The notes below the pieces were generated by a model. That model saw only the letters and a list, made by a program, of their open reading frames with translations. It was not told the origin of the DNA and did no database searches. A stretch of DNA of 23,918 nucleotides from an uncultured Spongiibacteraceae bacterium (GTDB taxonomy: Bacteria; Pseudomonadota; Gammaproteobacteria; Pseudomonadales; CAMLJR01): assembly GCA_946480345.1 (NCBI GenBank), contig CAMLJR010000023.1, positions 1 through 23,918 on the forward strand, in the 5' to 3' direction. Positions 7,711-15,752 of this stretch are shown here, one piece after another; the first letter of the stretch is position 1; each line of letters opens with the position of its first letter. Position numbers and translations under genes: made by a program.

Positions 7711-9147
7711 ATGCCCACCCAGGCAAGGGATTTCGTATTGTTCGGCGGTTCAGGTGATTTGGCATTTCGAAAATTGTATCCAGCATTGTGGGGATTATTC
7801 CGCAATGGTGATTTAACTTCCGCCGATCGGATCATTGCCGTATCGCGCCGTTGCGAAGGAGGCGAAGCATTTCGTCAGCGCGTGCGCGATGCACTGCATG
7901 ACGAAAGCAGTCGCTCCGAGCAATTCGAGCATTTCATTTCTTCGATTCATTGCGCCGATTGCGATCTTGGTACTGAAGAAGGTTGGGTGCCGCTGCGATC
8001 AATGTTGTCGACTGCGGAAGCGCGTTTGCGTCTCTTTTATATCGCAACGCCGCCTTCTTTATTTGTTCCGATTACGGAGCGACTCGGCGAATTTGGTTTG
8101 GCCGGTGACGGACGATTGATTGTCGAAAAGCCCCTCGGTTCCGATCTTGAATCGGGACGTGAAATCAATCGCGCAATGCTAAGTGTTTTCGACGAGCGCA
8201 ATATTTATCGCATCGATCACTATCTCGGCAAGGAAACTGTACAGAATCTGCTTGCATTGCGTTTCGGCAATTTTTTTCTCGACCATTTATGGAACGCAAC
8301 GTGTATCGACCATGTGCAAATCGCCGTTACTGAAACGATTGGCGTCGAGCAACGCGGCGCGTTTTACGAGGAGACGGGCGCGTTGCGCGATATGGTGCAG
8401 AACCATATGTTGCAGATGCTCGCGTTCGTCGCGATGGAGCATCCGTTCAGCCTTTCCGCCGAAGATATTCGCGATGAAAAAGTAAAAGTGTTGCGCGCGC
8501 TCGCTCAACCCGAGCAGCATGAACCAACGCGTATCGTCGCAGGTCAATACGAAGAAGGTTTCGTCGGCGGAACAAGAGTCCCTGGTTATCGTGACGAAGT
8601 GCCGAATGGCCGCGCGGAAACGTTCGTTGCCATTCGTACCTATGTGCAGAATCAGCGTTGGGCTGGCGTGCCGTTCTATCTGCGCACGGGCAAACGGATG
8701 CGTGAACAAACAGCGACTATCACGGTGCAATTCAAACCGATTCTGCATTCGATGTTCACGCGTAACTCCGATCAGCCGCCGATACCGAATCGCTTGATGA
8801 TAAAACTGCAACCGGAAGAATGGATCCGCTTGACGATAGCGAGCAAATCTCGCCTCAGCGAACAGATGCAGCTCGAATCGACATCGCTCGATTTGCATCT
8901 GGATCGGCGCAAAGTTGCACGCGGTTATAGCGCGTATGAGCGTTTGCTGGCATGCGCGTTGCGCGGCGATCAAACGCTGTTTGTGCGTCAGGATGAAGTC
9001 GAAGCGTCGTGGCGCTGGATCGATTCGGTGCGCGACCTTTGGGGACGATCCAATTTCGCGTTAGCGAATTATCCAGCTGGCACCGCCGGACCGACGAAAG
9101 CCGACACGCTCTTGCATATGGATGAGCGCGAATGGCTCGCCTATTAA
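7711..9147 (+). CDS. zwf: Glucose-6-phosphate 1-dehydrogenase
   Basis: It oxidises glucose 6-phosphate to 6-phosphogluconolactone with NADP+ or NAD+, in the cytoplasm, feeding the Entner-Doudoroff and pentose phosphate routes. The 478-residue length fits the family. The dinucleotide-binding loop is FGGSGDLAFRKLYPAL near the N-terminus. The substrate-binding signature is RIDHYLGKE with H170, and the likely catalytic histidine is H232 in QNHMLQ. The ATG has GGAGA seven bases upstream. Edd follows 70 bases later on the same strand, so the two are probably one operon. No pgl or eda lies in the window; lactone hydrolysis and the aldolase step must be encoded elsewhere. Confidence 0.95.
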   Translation: MPTQARDFVLFGGSGDLAFRKLYPALWGLFRNGDLTSADRIIAVSRRCEGGEAFRQRVRDALHDESSRSEQFEHFISSIHCADCDLGTEEGWVPLRSMLSTAEARLRLFYIATPPSLFVPITERLGEFGLAGDGRLIVEKPLGSDLESGREINRAMLSVFDERNIYRIDHYLGKETVQNLLALRFGNFFLDHLWNATCIDHVQIAVTETIGVEQRGAFYEETGALRDMVQNHMLQMLAFVAMEHPFSLSAEDIRDEKVKVLRALAQPEQHEPTRIVAGQYEEGFVGGTRVPGYRDEVPNGRAETFVAIRTYVQNQRWAGVPFYLRTGKRMREQTATITVQFKPILHSMFTRNSDQPPIPNRLMIKLQPEEWIRLTIASKSRLSEQMQLESTSLDLHLDRRKVARGYSAYERLLACALRGDQTLFVRQDEVEASWRWIDSVRDLWGRSNFALANYPAGTAGPTKADTLLHMDEREWLAY

Positions 9148-9217
9148 TCGCCGTCTTTAGAATTTCCAGCATGAATTATTAATCGCACGGCAAAATTGGA
9201 TTCGGAAGGAGAAATAT

Positions 9218-11065
9218 ATGACGTTAAATTCTCGTGTCGCCGCAGTCACCGAACGTATCCAGCAACGCAGCCGTAATAGTCGCAACAAATATCTAGCGCG
9301 CATCGAACGCAACGCGAATTTGGAAAACCCGCGTAAAAATATCGGCTGTGGCAATTTTGCGCATGTGGTGGCCGGTTGTCCCGCCCATGAAAAACCCGCA
9401 ATCGCCGATACCAAAATACCGCACATCGGCATCGTCACTGCGTATAACGAAATGTTATCCGCTCACGCACCTTATGAAAGTTATCCGCGTAAATTGAAAC
9501 CCGAAATTCTCAATCTCGGCGGCACCGCGCAAGTTGCCGGTGGCGTACCTGCAATGTGCGATGGCGTCACGCAGGGCCGAGCGGGTATGGAAATTGGATT
9601 ATTCAGTCGCGAAGTCATTGCGATGTCGACTGCGGTCGCGTTATCGCACGATGTGTTCGATGGCGTGTTGCTGCTCGGTATTTGCGACAAGATCGTCCCC
9701 GGCTTATTGGTCGGCGCACTCGCATTCGGCCATCTACCGACATTGTTCGTTCCGGCGGGGCCGATGCCATCCGGTTTGTCGAATGCAGAAAAAGCGCGCG
9801 TGCGTATGGAGTACGCGCAACAGAAAATCGGGCGCGAACAATTGCTCGCTGCGGAAATGGCGTCGTATCACAGCCCCGGCACCTGCACTTTTTATGGCAC
9901 GGCGAATAGCAATCAATTGGTCATCGAAGTGATGGGTTTGCAATTGCCGGGCTCGTCATTTGTGAATCCCGATACGCCATTGCGTGATGCCTATAACCGC
10001 GCCGCATGCGAAGCCATTTTGCGTACGACGAAAATTCGCGGTGGCTCCGGTTTGACCGGCGATTACCGCCCGATCGGAAAAGTGGTCGATGAAAAAGCCG
10101 TAGTTAACGGTATTGTGGCATTGCTTGCGACCGGCGGATCGACCAATCACACATTGCATCTCGTCAGCTGCGCAGCCGCCGCTGGTATTCATGTCAACTG
10201 GTCGGATTTTTCCGATTTATCTAGCGTGGTGCCGTTGCTTGCACGTATCTATCCGAACGGTTCGGACGATGTAAATCAATTCGCCGCAGCGGGCGGTGTG
10301 CAATTTCTTGTGCGGGAATTATTGTCCGCAGGTTTATTGCACGACGATGTGTTAACGATGGCGCCGAACGGCACCATGCAGGAATACACGCAAGCGCTGG
10401 TGTTGCGCGGAGACGAGGCAACCTGGGAATCGGGAGCAACCGCCAGCGGCGATAATTCGATTTTGCGCGCAATCGATAATCCGTTTCAGAGCGATAGCGG
10501 AATTAAAGTCTTGCACGGCAATATCGGTGAAGCGGTCATTAAGATCTCGGCGGTCAAACGCGAGCATTGGTTCGTCGAAGCACCGGCGGTAGTGTTCGAT
10601 GGGCAGGATGCGTTTCTCGATGCGTTCAAGGCGGATCAATTGAATCGCGACATGGTGGCGGTGATTCGCTTTCAGGGACCGCGCGCGAATGGCATGCCGG
10701 AATTGCACAAATTGACGCCGTCGCTCAGCGTATTGCTCGATAAAGGCTTCAAGGTCGCGTTGCTGACGGATGGCCGTATGTCGGGCGCGTCGGGCAAAGT
10801 GCCGGCGGCTATTCATACGACGCCCGAAGCGCTCGATGGCGGCGTGCTCGCAAAAATTCGCGACGGCGATATCGTGCGGCTCGATGCCGAAAACGGCTCG
10901 CTCGAACTGCTGGTTGATGCTGCGGAATTGCAGCGTCGTGAAGCAGCTACCTATGTGGTGCCCGAAGATGCCGATGATACGGGCCGTATTCTGTTTGCCG
11001 GTTTCCGTCAAATGGTTTCCCCGGCAGCAAGCGGTGCGACGGTATTTACCAATTTGCTAACATAG
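9218..11065 (+). CDS. edd: Phosphogluconate dehydratase
   Basis: It dehydrates 6-phosphogluconate to 2-keto-3-deoxy-6-phosphogluconate (KDPG), the defining step of the Entner-Doudoroff pathway. The 615-residue protein belongs to the IlvD/Edd family of iron-sulfur dehydratases. C156 in the ICDKIVPG motif and C223 in [11 protein letters not shown] match conserved cluster cysteines of the family. [17 protein letters not shown] near residue 75 separates Edd from the IlvD branch. The C-terminal swivelling domain includes [23 protein letters not shown] stands just before the ATG, a strong ribosome site. It follows zwf on the same strand. No clear terminator follows; the inverted repeats downstream lack T-runs. 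Confidence 0.95.
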   Translation: MTLNSRVAAVTERIQQRSRNSRNKYLARIERNANLENPRKNIGCGNFAHVVAGCPAHEKPAIADTKIPHIGIVTAYNEMLSAHAPYESYPRKLKPEILNLGGTAQVAGGVPAMCDGVTQGRAGMEIGLFSREVIAMSTAVALSHDVFDGVLLLGICDKIVPGLLVGALAFGHLPTLFVPAGPMPSGLSNAEKARVRMEYAQQKIGREQLLAAEMASYHSPGTCTFYGTANSNQLVIEVMGLQLPGSSFVNPDTPLRDAYNRAACEAILRTTKIRGGSGLTGDYRPIGKVVDEKAVVNGIVALLATGGSTNHTLHLVSCAAAAGIHVNWSDFSDLSSVVPLLARIYPNGSDDVNQFAAAGGVQFLVRELLSAGLLHDDVLTMAPNGTMQEYTQALVLRGDEATWESGATASGDNSILRAIDNPFQSDSGIKVLHGNIGEAVIKISAVKREHWFVEAPAVVFDGQDAFLDAFKADQLNRDMVAVIRFQGPRANGMPELHKLTPSLSVLLDKGFKVALLTDGRMSGASGKVPAAIHTTPEALDGGVLAKIRDGDIVRLDAENGSLELLVDAAELQRREAATYVVPEDADDTGRILFAGFRQMVSPAASGATVFTNLLT

Positions 11066-11097
11066 CCATTCAGTACCGAACGCAGGACGCGTTTCAT

Positions 11098-11111
11098 GCG
11101 GCATATGCCGC
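11098..11111. repeat. Perfect 14-bp palindrome after edd
   Basis: GCGGCATATGCCGC reads the same on both strands and is flanked by TTTC...GAAA halves. No T-run follows, so a simple terminator is unlikely. It may be the base of a transcript-end hairpin or a protein-binding site. Confidence 0.45.
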
Positions 11112-11117
11112 GAAATC

Positions 11118-11142
11118 TAAATACATCAGGACGATGTATTTA
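11118..11142. promoter_or_regulatory. Perfect 10-bp inverted repeat upstream of the dUTPase gene
   Basis: TAAATACATC and GATGTATTTA surround a five-base spacer (AGGAC), ending 29 bases before the dUTPase ATG. The AT-rich, symmetrical arms look like an operator more than a terminator. A DNA-binding protein is encoded in the same unit and could be its ligand, but that is inference. Confidence 0.5.
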
Positions 11143-11171
11143 AATGGCAGGTTAAGAGCCCGAGTCTGTAA

Positions 11172-11816
11172 ATGAAAAATGCCCTAATCACGATGTTGAC
11201 GCTGCAAGATCGCATGAACACGAAAGTGCATCCGCAGTGGGTTGAACAGAATTACGAATGGTATCGCGCCATCTGGATCGAATGTGGCGAATTGATCGAG
11301 CATTACGGTTACAAGTGGTGGAAAAAGCAAACGCCGGATATGGAGCAGGTCCGTCTCGAAGTCATCGATATCTGGCACTTCGGTTTGAGTGCAATGTTCG
11401 GCGGCAATAAGTCGGTCGAGCAAATTGCCGCCGAAATCGAATTAGCAATGCATGATTATCGTTATCGCGGTCAGGATGTACGCGCGACTACCGAAGCGCT
11501 CGCGGCGTATGCGTTGAATCATCATGCGTTTTCGGTGCCACTATTTCTAAATCTGATGCATGCCGTCGAGCTCAATTTCGACGAGTTGTACCGTCACTAT
11601 GTTGGAAAAAATGTTTTGAATTTTTTCCGTCAGGATCATGGTTACAAGGATGGCACTTATTTGAAGCAGTGGCACGGCCGTGAAGATAACGAACATCTGA
11701 TGGATTTGCTCAAGCAGCTCGATGCCGCCGAAATTCAATTTGCAGAAAATCTCTATGTGGCACTGAAGCGCATCTACAGCTCCGTAAATGTTGATACCAA
11801 GAGCGTCAAAGGTTGA
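11172..11816 (+). CDS. dUTP diphosphatase, dimeric all-alpha type (dUTPase_2)
   Basis: It most likely hydrolyses dUTP to dUMP and pyrophosphate, keeping uracil out of DNA. The 214-residue, all-helical protein belongs to the MazG-like NTP pyrophosphatase superfamily and not to the common trimeric Dut family. The metal-binding pattern is visible: E37xxE40 in IECGEL, then E63xxD66 in LEVIDIWHF, with the aromatic stretch HYGYKWW between. LQDRMNTKVHPQW near the start also fits the dUTPase_2 family. The start is the ATG at 11172; the ribosome site is poor (AAGAG about 11 bases away). The next gene starts one base after the stop codon, so the two are an operon. This dUTPase type is common in phages and scattered in bacteria. 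Confidence 0.85.
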   Translation: MKNALITMLTLQDRMNTKVHPQWVEQNYEWYRAIWIECGELIEHYGYKWWKKQTPDMEQVRLEVIDIWHFGLSAMFGGNKSVEQIAAEIELAMHDYRYRGQDVRATTEALAAYALNHHAFSVPLFLNLMHAVELNFDELYRHYVGKNVLNFFRQDHGYKDGTYLKQWHGREDNEHLMDLLKQLDAAEIQFAENLYVALKRIYSSVNVDTKSVKG

Positions 11817-11817
11817 T

Positions 11818-12690
11818 ATGAACAGCGCGGAGCAACAAAAACTTTCGACTTCCGCGCTGGCAAAAACTCTCGATATTCCTTTGCAGCAATTGTTCGGTAC
11901 GCTGCGCGACTGCGGTTGGATTCGCAAGGTCGAAGACGGCTGGGTGCTGACCGCGAAAGGGGAGTTCGAAGGCGGCGAATATATTCATAGTAAGCGTTAT
12001 GGCCGTTATATCGTCTGGCCCGATTCAATTCTTGAACATCAATTATTGCGCGGCATTGAAAGTAATCGGCTGCTCAACAGCGCTCAACTTGCACGCAAAT
12101 ACCAGCTCTCGATACGTATGGTGCGACGCGCTCTCGGTGAACTTGGATTATTGCAACGTACATTCAATGGCTGGGAGTTGACGCGCGATGGCGAACAGTT
12201 GGGTGGCGTATTAATCGATAGCGAACACGGCGACGCCGACATCAGTTGGCCGGAAAATATTATCGAAAACGAATTCGTCGTGGCTCAATTTAATTATCTG
12301 CAGCAATTGCAGTCGGATGGCGAGCCGCGCGAAGGTGACTTGCTCGAAGCGATCACCGAGATGAATGCACTCGATGGACATCGCTTTCACAGCCATAACG
12401 AATGGATTGTCTGCAATTGGTTGTACTTCGCCGGAATAACACATGCCCATCGGCGGCGATTACCGACCGCGCATGAACATTTTGCCGATTTCTGGCTACC
12501 CGAAGCCCAAATCTATTTAGAGGTCAGCGGCGACGAAAAGGATGCCGGCGAGATTTCCGCCGCTATGCAGCGTGTCGAAATTTATCGACAGCAGCAATGG
12601 CGTCACATTGAAATTCGTGCCGAGTATTTTGCTAATCTCGACGAATATTTGACGCGCCGTCTGCACGAGCTCGGCGTTCGCGTGCTCTAA
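11818..12690 (+). CDS. Duplicated winged-helix-like protein with C-terminal nuclease-like domain
   Basis: A 290-residue protein with no experimentally known function that I recall; relatives in pseudomonads are often misnamed glycerol kinase. Residues 9-73 and 86-150 are an internal duplication that aligns without gaps and shares about 20 of 65 positions. Each copy has an HTH-like start, then GW.LT..GE..GG and a W-P-x2-I-x-E ending. The C-terminal part resembles Vsr/DUF559-type PD-(D/E)XK folds: E195 in NEWIV, then the basic RRRLP, D224 in FADFWLP and E235 in YLEVSG. The usual lysine after E-x is replaced by serine, so activity is uncertain. AAAGG precedes the ATG at 11818, which I prefer to the in-frame ATG at 11788 inside the dUTPase gene. 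It sits one base after the dUTPase stop. Confidence 0.75.
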   Translation: MNSAEQQKLSTSALAKTLDIPLQQLFGTLRDCGWIRKVEDGWVLTAKGEFEGGEYIHSKRYGRYIVWPDSILEHQLLRGIESNRLLNSAQLARKYQLSIRMVRRALGELGLLQRTFNGWELTRDGEQLGGVLIDSEHGDADISWPENIIENEFVVAQFNYLQQLQSDGEPREGDLLEAITEMNALDGHRFHSHNEWIVCNWLYFAGITHAHRRRLPTAHEHFADFWLPEAQIYLEVSGDEKDAGEISAAMQRVEIYRQQQWRHIEIRAEYFANLDEYLTRRLHELGVRVL

Positions 12691-12848
12691 ACAGCGACCT
12701 TTACTGCTTCCTTTTTTCCCCGGTGTTACGGATTGGCGATTTCTTTCCAATCGCTACATGTGAAGGTTTCGTACCTGCGTACTTAGTGTTAAGTTAACTA
12801 TAATGAGATTAGATTAATTCTTTAAAAGCCAATTCGAGAATTGTTGTT
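12691..12848. other. Regulatory gap upstream of the steroid-type gene pair
   Basis: A 158-base non-coding gap. It holds two overlapping, mutually exclusive hairpins: GATTGG (12731-12736) with CCAATC (12747-12752), and GCGATT (12736-12741) with AATCGC (12749-12754). A palindrome abutting a TATAAT box lies further on and is described separately. A pyrimidine-rich run (CTTCCTTTTTTCCCC) follows the preceding stop but has no hairpin in front, so a terminator there is not supported. Confidence 0.45.
12788..12804 (+). promoter_or_regulatory. Palindrome abutting a TATAAT box upstream of the flavoprotein gene
   Basis: GTTAAGTTAAC (12788-12798) is a perfect inverted repeat around one base. It runs directly into TATAAT (12799-12804), 44 bases before the ATG at 12849. 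The -35 region is poor at any normal spacing, so the promoter may need an activator, or the palindrome may be a repressor site in the spacer. It does not resemble the mycobacterial KstR operator as I know it. Confidence 0.5.
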
Positions 12849-14537
12849 ATGACGTGGGACTATACGACGGATCTGCTGGTTGTCGGCAGCGGTGCAGGTG
12901 GAATGACGGCGGCGATTGTCGCTGCGGATCTTGGCAGCACAAGTCTGGTTATCGAGAAAGCCGATTGCTATGGCGGCACGACCGCTTTATCGGGCGGCGG
13001 TATCTGGATTCCTGCTAACGATGCAATGCTTGCCGCAGGGCTCTCCGACAGCGAAGAGGAAGCAGTCAAATATTTGCAACAGGTCATCGGTTCCTCGGTC
13101 AGCGAAAAGAAAATTCGCGCCTATGTTCGTCATGGCCGCGAGATGGTGCGCTTTCTCGATCAACGGACGCCGGTGAAATTTTCATCGTCGATTTATTATT
13201 CCGATTATTACCCCGAGTTCGTTGGCGGCAAAACCGGCGGCCGCACGATGGACCCGATGCCGTTTAATTTCGATGAGCTTGGCGATGATTTTTCGAACAT
13301 GCGACGCTCGGAGATGACGAGCCTGGTAATGCCTTTTTCGATGACGATGTATGAAGCGCACGAAATGATGGGTATGAGCGCCAAGGGCTTTTTTATCGGC
13401 GCCAAACAGTTGTTACGTTACTTATTCGATATCCCTGCTCGGTTACGCGGCTGGCCGGATCGTCGCTTAACACTCGGTGGAGCCTTGATCGCCCGCTGCC
13501 GCAAAGCCATGCTCGATCGCAAACTTCCTCTCTGGCTGCAAACCTCCGCACGTGAGCTGATCGTTGAAAATGGGCGAGTGGTAGGCGTGCTCGTTGAACA
13601 GAACGGTAAGCAATTACGGATTCGTGCAAACAAGGGCGTTTTATTGGCAGCGGGCGGTATGGCCCACAACATCGAAATGCGCAAACAATTCGGTCAATTG
13701 CCGAACGGCGAAGGATTCAGCAGCGCGAGTCCGGCCGATATGGGCGACGCGATTCGCATGGGTACGCAATTAGGTGCCGCGCTCGAATTCATGGATTGCG
13801 CATGGTGGACGCCGTCGCTGAAATTACCCGATGGCAGCAAGCAGATTCTCATTGTCACCAAATCGATGCCGGGCGGAATCTTTGTCGATTCGAACGGCGA
13901 TCGCTATTGCAACGAAGCGGCGCCGTATGAAGATGTGACCAAGGCGCAGTGGCGCAATCATCGCGAACGCGCGGGGAGTGTTCCCAGTTATCTTATTTTC
14001 GATGCGCGCTTCCGCAAGAATTATCCGCTCGGCTTAATGCCGCCGGGAAAATTTAAGCCTGACGATAAAATTCGCGCCGAGCTGATCGATAGCGGATTTA
14101 TGAAAAAAGCGAATTCAATTCGAGAGCTCGCGCAACAAATTCATATCGACGCCGATAAACTCGAAAGCACGATAGCGCGTCATAACGAATTTGCTCGCAC
14201 CGGTAAAGATCTCGATTTCGGCCGCGGCGATAGTGCAACCGATCGCTATTACAGCGATCGGAAAATTGGACCCAATCCGAATTTGGCTCCGATTGAAAAT
14301 GCGCCTTTTTACGCAGTGGAAGTATTTCCGGGCGATCTCGGTACCAAAGGCGGTTTGAAATGCGACGAATTCGCACGCGTTCTCGACCAAAACGATCAAC
14401 CCATCGCGGGCCTGTATGCAACGGGTAATTGCTCCGGAGCGGCGATGGGCAACAGCTATCCAGGTGCTGGTTCGACGATCGGCCCCGCGATGACGTTCGG
14501 TTATATCGCTGCGCGTCATGCGCTGGATATCAGGTGA
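12849..14537 (+). CDS. KstD-like FAD-dependent 3-ketosteroid delta-1-dehydrogenase
   Basis: A 562-residue flavoprotein of the fumarate reductase / 3-ketosteroid dehydrogenase family. If KstD, it puts a double bond at C1-C2 of the steroid A ring. FAD binding is shown by GSGAGGMTAA (13-22) with E36 ending strand 2, and by YGGTTALSGGGIWIP, a strong KstD-type signature. A tyrosine-rich patch (YYSDYYPEF, near residues 117-125) lies where KstD has a substrate-side tyrosine. Y488 in PFYAVEVFPGDLG matches the known catalytic tyrosine 487 of the Rhodococcus enzyme. GNSYPGAGSTIGPAMTFGY closes the FAD site. No signal peptide is seen. The next gene is a KshA-like oxygenase 52 bases on, the classic partner. 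Related family members act on other ketosteroids, including delta-4-(5-alpha) dehydrogenation, so regiochemistry is uncertain. Confidence 0.8.
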   Translation: MTWDYTTDLLVVGSGAGGMTAAIVAADLGSTSLVIEKADCYGGTTALSGGGIWIPANDAMLAAGLSDSEEEAVKYLQQVIGSSVSEKKIRAYVRHGREMVRFLDQRTPVKFSSSIYYSDYYPEFVGGKTGGRTMDPMPFNFDELGDDFSNMRRSEMTSLVMPFSMTMYEAHEMMGMSAKGFFIGAKQLLRYLFDIPARLRGWPDRRLTLGGALIARCRKAMLDRKLPLWLQTSARELIVENGRVVGVLVEQNGKQLRIRANKGVLLAAGGMAHNIEMRKQFGQLPNGEGFSSASPADMGDAIRMGTQLGAALEFMDCAWWTPSLKLPDGSKQILIVTKSMPGGIFVDSNGDRYCNEAAPYEDVTKAQWRNHRERAGSVPSYLIFDARFRKNYPLGLMPPGKFKPDDKIRAELIDSGFMKKANSIRELAQQIHIDADKLESTIARHNEFARTGKDLDFGRGDSATDRYYSDRKIGPNPNLAPIENAPFYAVEVFPGDLGTKGGLKCDEFARVLDQNDQPIAGLYATGNCSGAAMGNSYPGAGSTIGPAMTFGYIAARHALDIR

Positions 14538-14574
14538 ATTAGCGAGACAACATTCGATCAACGACAAGCGGCTT

Positions 14575-14582
14575 AGGAGGTG
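14575..14582 (+). promoter_or_regulatory. Full-length Shine-Dalgarno fixing the oxygenase start
   Basis: AGGAGGTG, complementary to the 16S rRNA tail, lies seven bases before the ATG at 14590. It decides between that start and the longer in-frame reading from 14518, which overlaps the previous gene. Confidence 0.85.
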
Positions 14583-14589
14583 CACGATA

Positions 14590-15681
14590 ATGACAAGAGC
14601 AACCCAGGTTCGATATGCGTTTGAAATTCCCGGTGTGTTTGCGCGCGGCTGGCACATTGTCGCGTTCTCGCAGGAATTGAAAGTCGGCGACGTCAAATCG
14701 CTGCATTATTTCGATCAGGATCTTGTGCTGTTTCGCGGCGAGAGCGGCAAAGCAATTGTGTTAGACGCGTATTGCCCACATCTCGGCGCCCATCTCGGCG
14801 GTACCGGCAGCAAAATTGTCGGCGACACGATTCGCTGCCCGTTTCACGGCTGGCAATTCAATGGCGAGGGCGCGTGCACCGCGATTCCTTACGCTAAAAA
14901 AATTCCCGAACGGGCGCGCTCCGGCGCGTTGAAGGCGTGGCCCATCGTCGAAAAAAATGGCTTCATCGCCGTATGGCACGACCGCGAAGGCGGCGAGCCG
15001 AATTGGGAATTGCCGGATATCGAGGTATGGAACACGGCAGCGTGGGGCGATTGGATCGTCAATCGTCAACGCATGGCCGCGCATGGGCGTGAGGTTATCG
15101 AAAACATTGTCGATGTCGGGCATTTTCCTGCCGTTCACGGTGGGCGCGCCTTGCGCTTCGATAATTTATTCACACCCTATTCGGTGACTCAGGAAGCGCA
15201 GATCACTCCCGATCCGGGCACAACTTCCATCTTTCCTGTTGATATACCGTATGCCCGCTCGCCGCAGACATTCGATTCGCCTAGCAACGATGCCAGCCGA
15301 GCGACGTATCACGGCCCCAGCATCATGTATTTCTATATGACGCATCGGTCCGAACAAATTGCCTGGCAAAGCTGGTGGGTGAATCACTACACACCGGTCA
15401 ACGACAAGGAAATCGACCTAACGTCGGCAATTATCGTCGCTTCGCTCGACGATAGACCGCTACCCGCCGGCTTTCGCGAAAATTACGCCGCGATGGCAAT
15501 CGCGGCATTTGCGCAGGACGCAGAAGTATGGAAAACAAAAATCTATCGCGCCGACCCGATTCTCTGCGACGGCGATGGCCCGATTCACAAGCTGCGTAAG
15601 TGGTATAACCGGTTTTATTTACCGCGTGCGGAAGAAAAATGGGATGAGCCGGCGGAGTGGATTAAGAGTGTGAGAAATTGA
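14590..15681 (+). CDS. KshA-like Rieske non-heme iron oxygenase (3-ketosteroid 9-alpha-hydroxylase type)
   Basis: A 363-residue oxygenase component. The Rieske [2Fe-2S] ligands are C62-x-H64 and C83-x2-H86. The mononuclear iron site is the N172-x2-D175-x2-H178-x4-H183 pattern in ENIVDVGHFPAVHG, with D310 in AQDAEVW as probable third ligand. This set is typical of KshA and related Rieske monooxygenases. KshA hydroxylates C9 of a 1,4-diene-3-ketosteroid; together with KstD this opens ring B. Pairing with the KstD-like gene supports that reading. It needs an electron-transfer reductase (KshB), which is not in the window. A strong terminator follows at 15700-15728. Other Rieske oxygenases of similar length exist, so the substrate is inferred. 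Confidence 0.8.
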   Translation: MTRATQVRYAFEIPGVFARGWHIVAFSQELKVGDVKSLHYFDQDLVLFRGESGKAIVLDAYCPHLGAHLGGTGSKIVGDTIRCPFHGWQFNGEGACTAIPYAKKIPERARSGALKAWPIVEKNGFIAVWHDREGGEPNWELPDIEVWNTAAWGDWIVNRQRMAAHGREVIENIVDVGHFPAVHGGRALRFDNLFTPYSVTQEAQITPDPGTTSIFPVDIPYARSPQTFDSPSNDASRATYHGPSIMYFYMTHRSEQIAWQSWWVNHYTPVNDKEIDLTSAIIVASLDDRPLPAGFRENYAAMAIAAFAQDAEVWKTKIYRADPILCDGDGPIHKLRKWYNRFYLPRAEEKWDEPAEWIKSVRN

Positions 15682-15699
15682 AAGTGTGAACCTTTGCCG

Positions 15700-15728
15700 A
15701 GGAGCGCATGAATTGCGCTCCTGTTTTT
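15700..15728 (+). terminator. Rho-independent terminator of the KstD-KshA unit
   Basis: AGGAGCGCA and TGCGCTCCT form a perfect nine-pair stem with a short TGAAT loop, followed by GTTTTT. It lies 19 bases after the oxygenase stop. On the other strand no T-run follows, so it works for the plus strand only. Confidence 0.85.
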
Positions 15729-15752
15729 GAATCAATTATCCAGCTGAGCGAG

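Noticed and set aside
8287..8973. Open frame of 228 codons on the minus strand
   Set aside because: Antisense to zwf, with no protein-family features.
10352..11011. Open frame of 219 codons on the minus strand
   Set aside because: Antisense to edd; composition typical of a shadow frame.
11098..11142. Terminator of edd
   Set aside because: Both inverted repeats lack a following T-run on the plus strand, so a Rho-independent terminator is not supported.
12691..12720. Terminator after the HTH/nuclease-like gene
   Set aside because: There is a T-rich run, but no stable hairpin precedes it.
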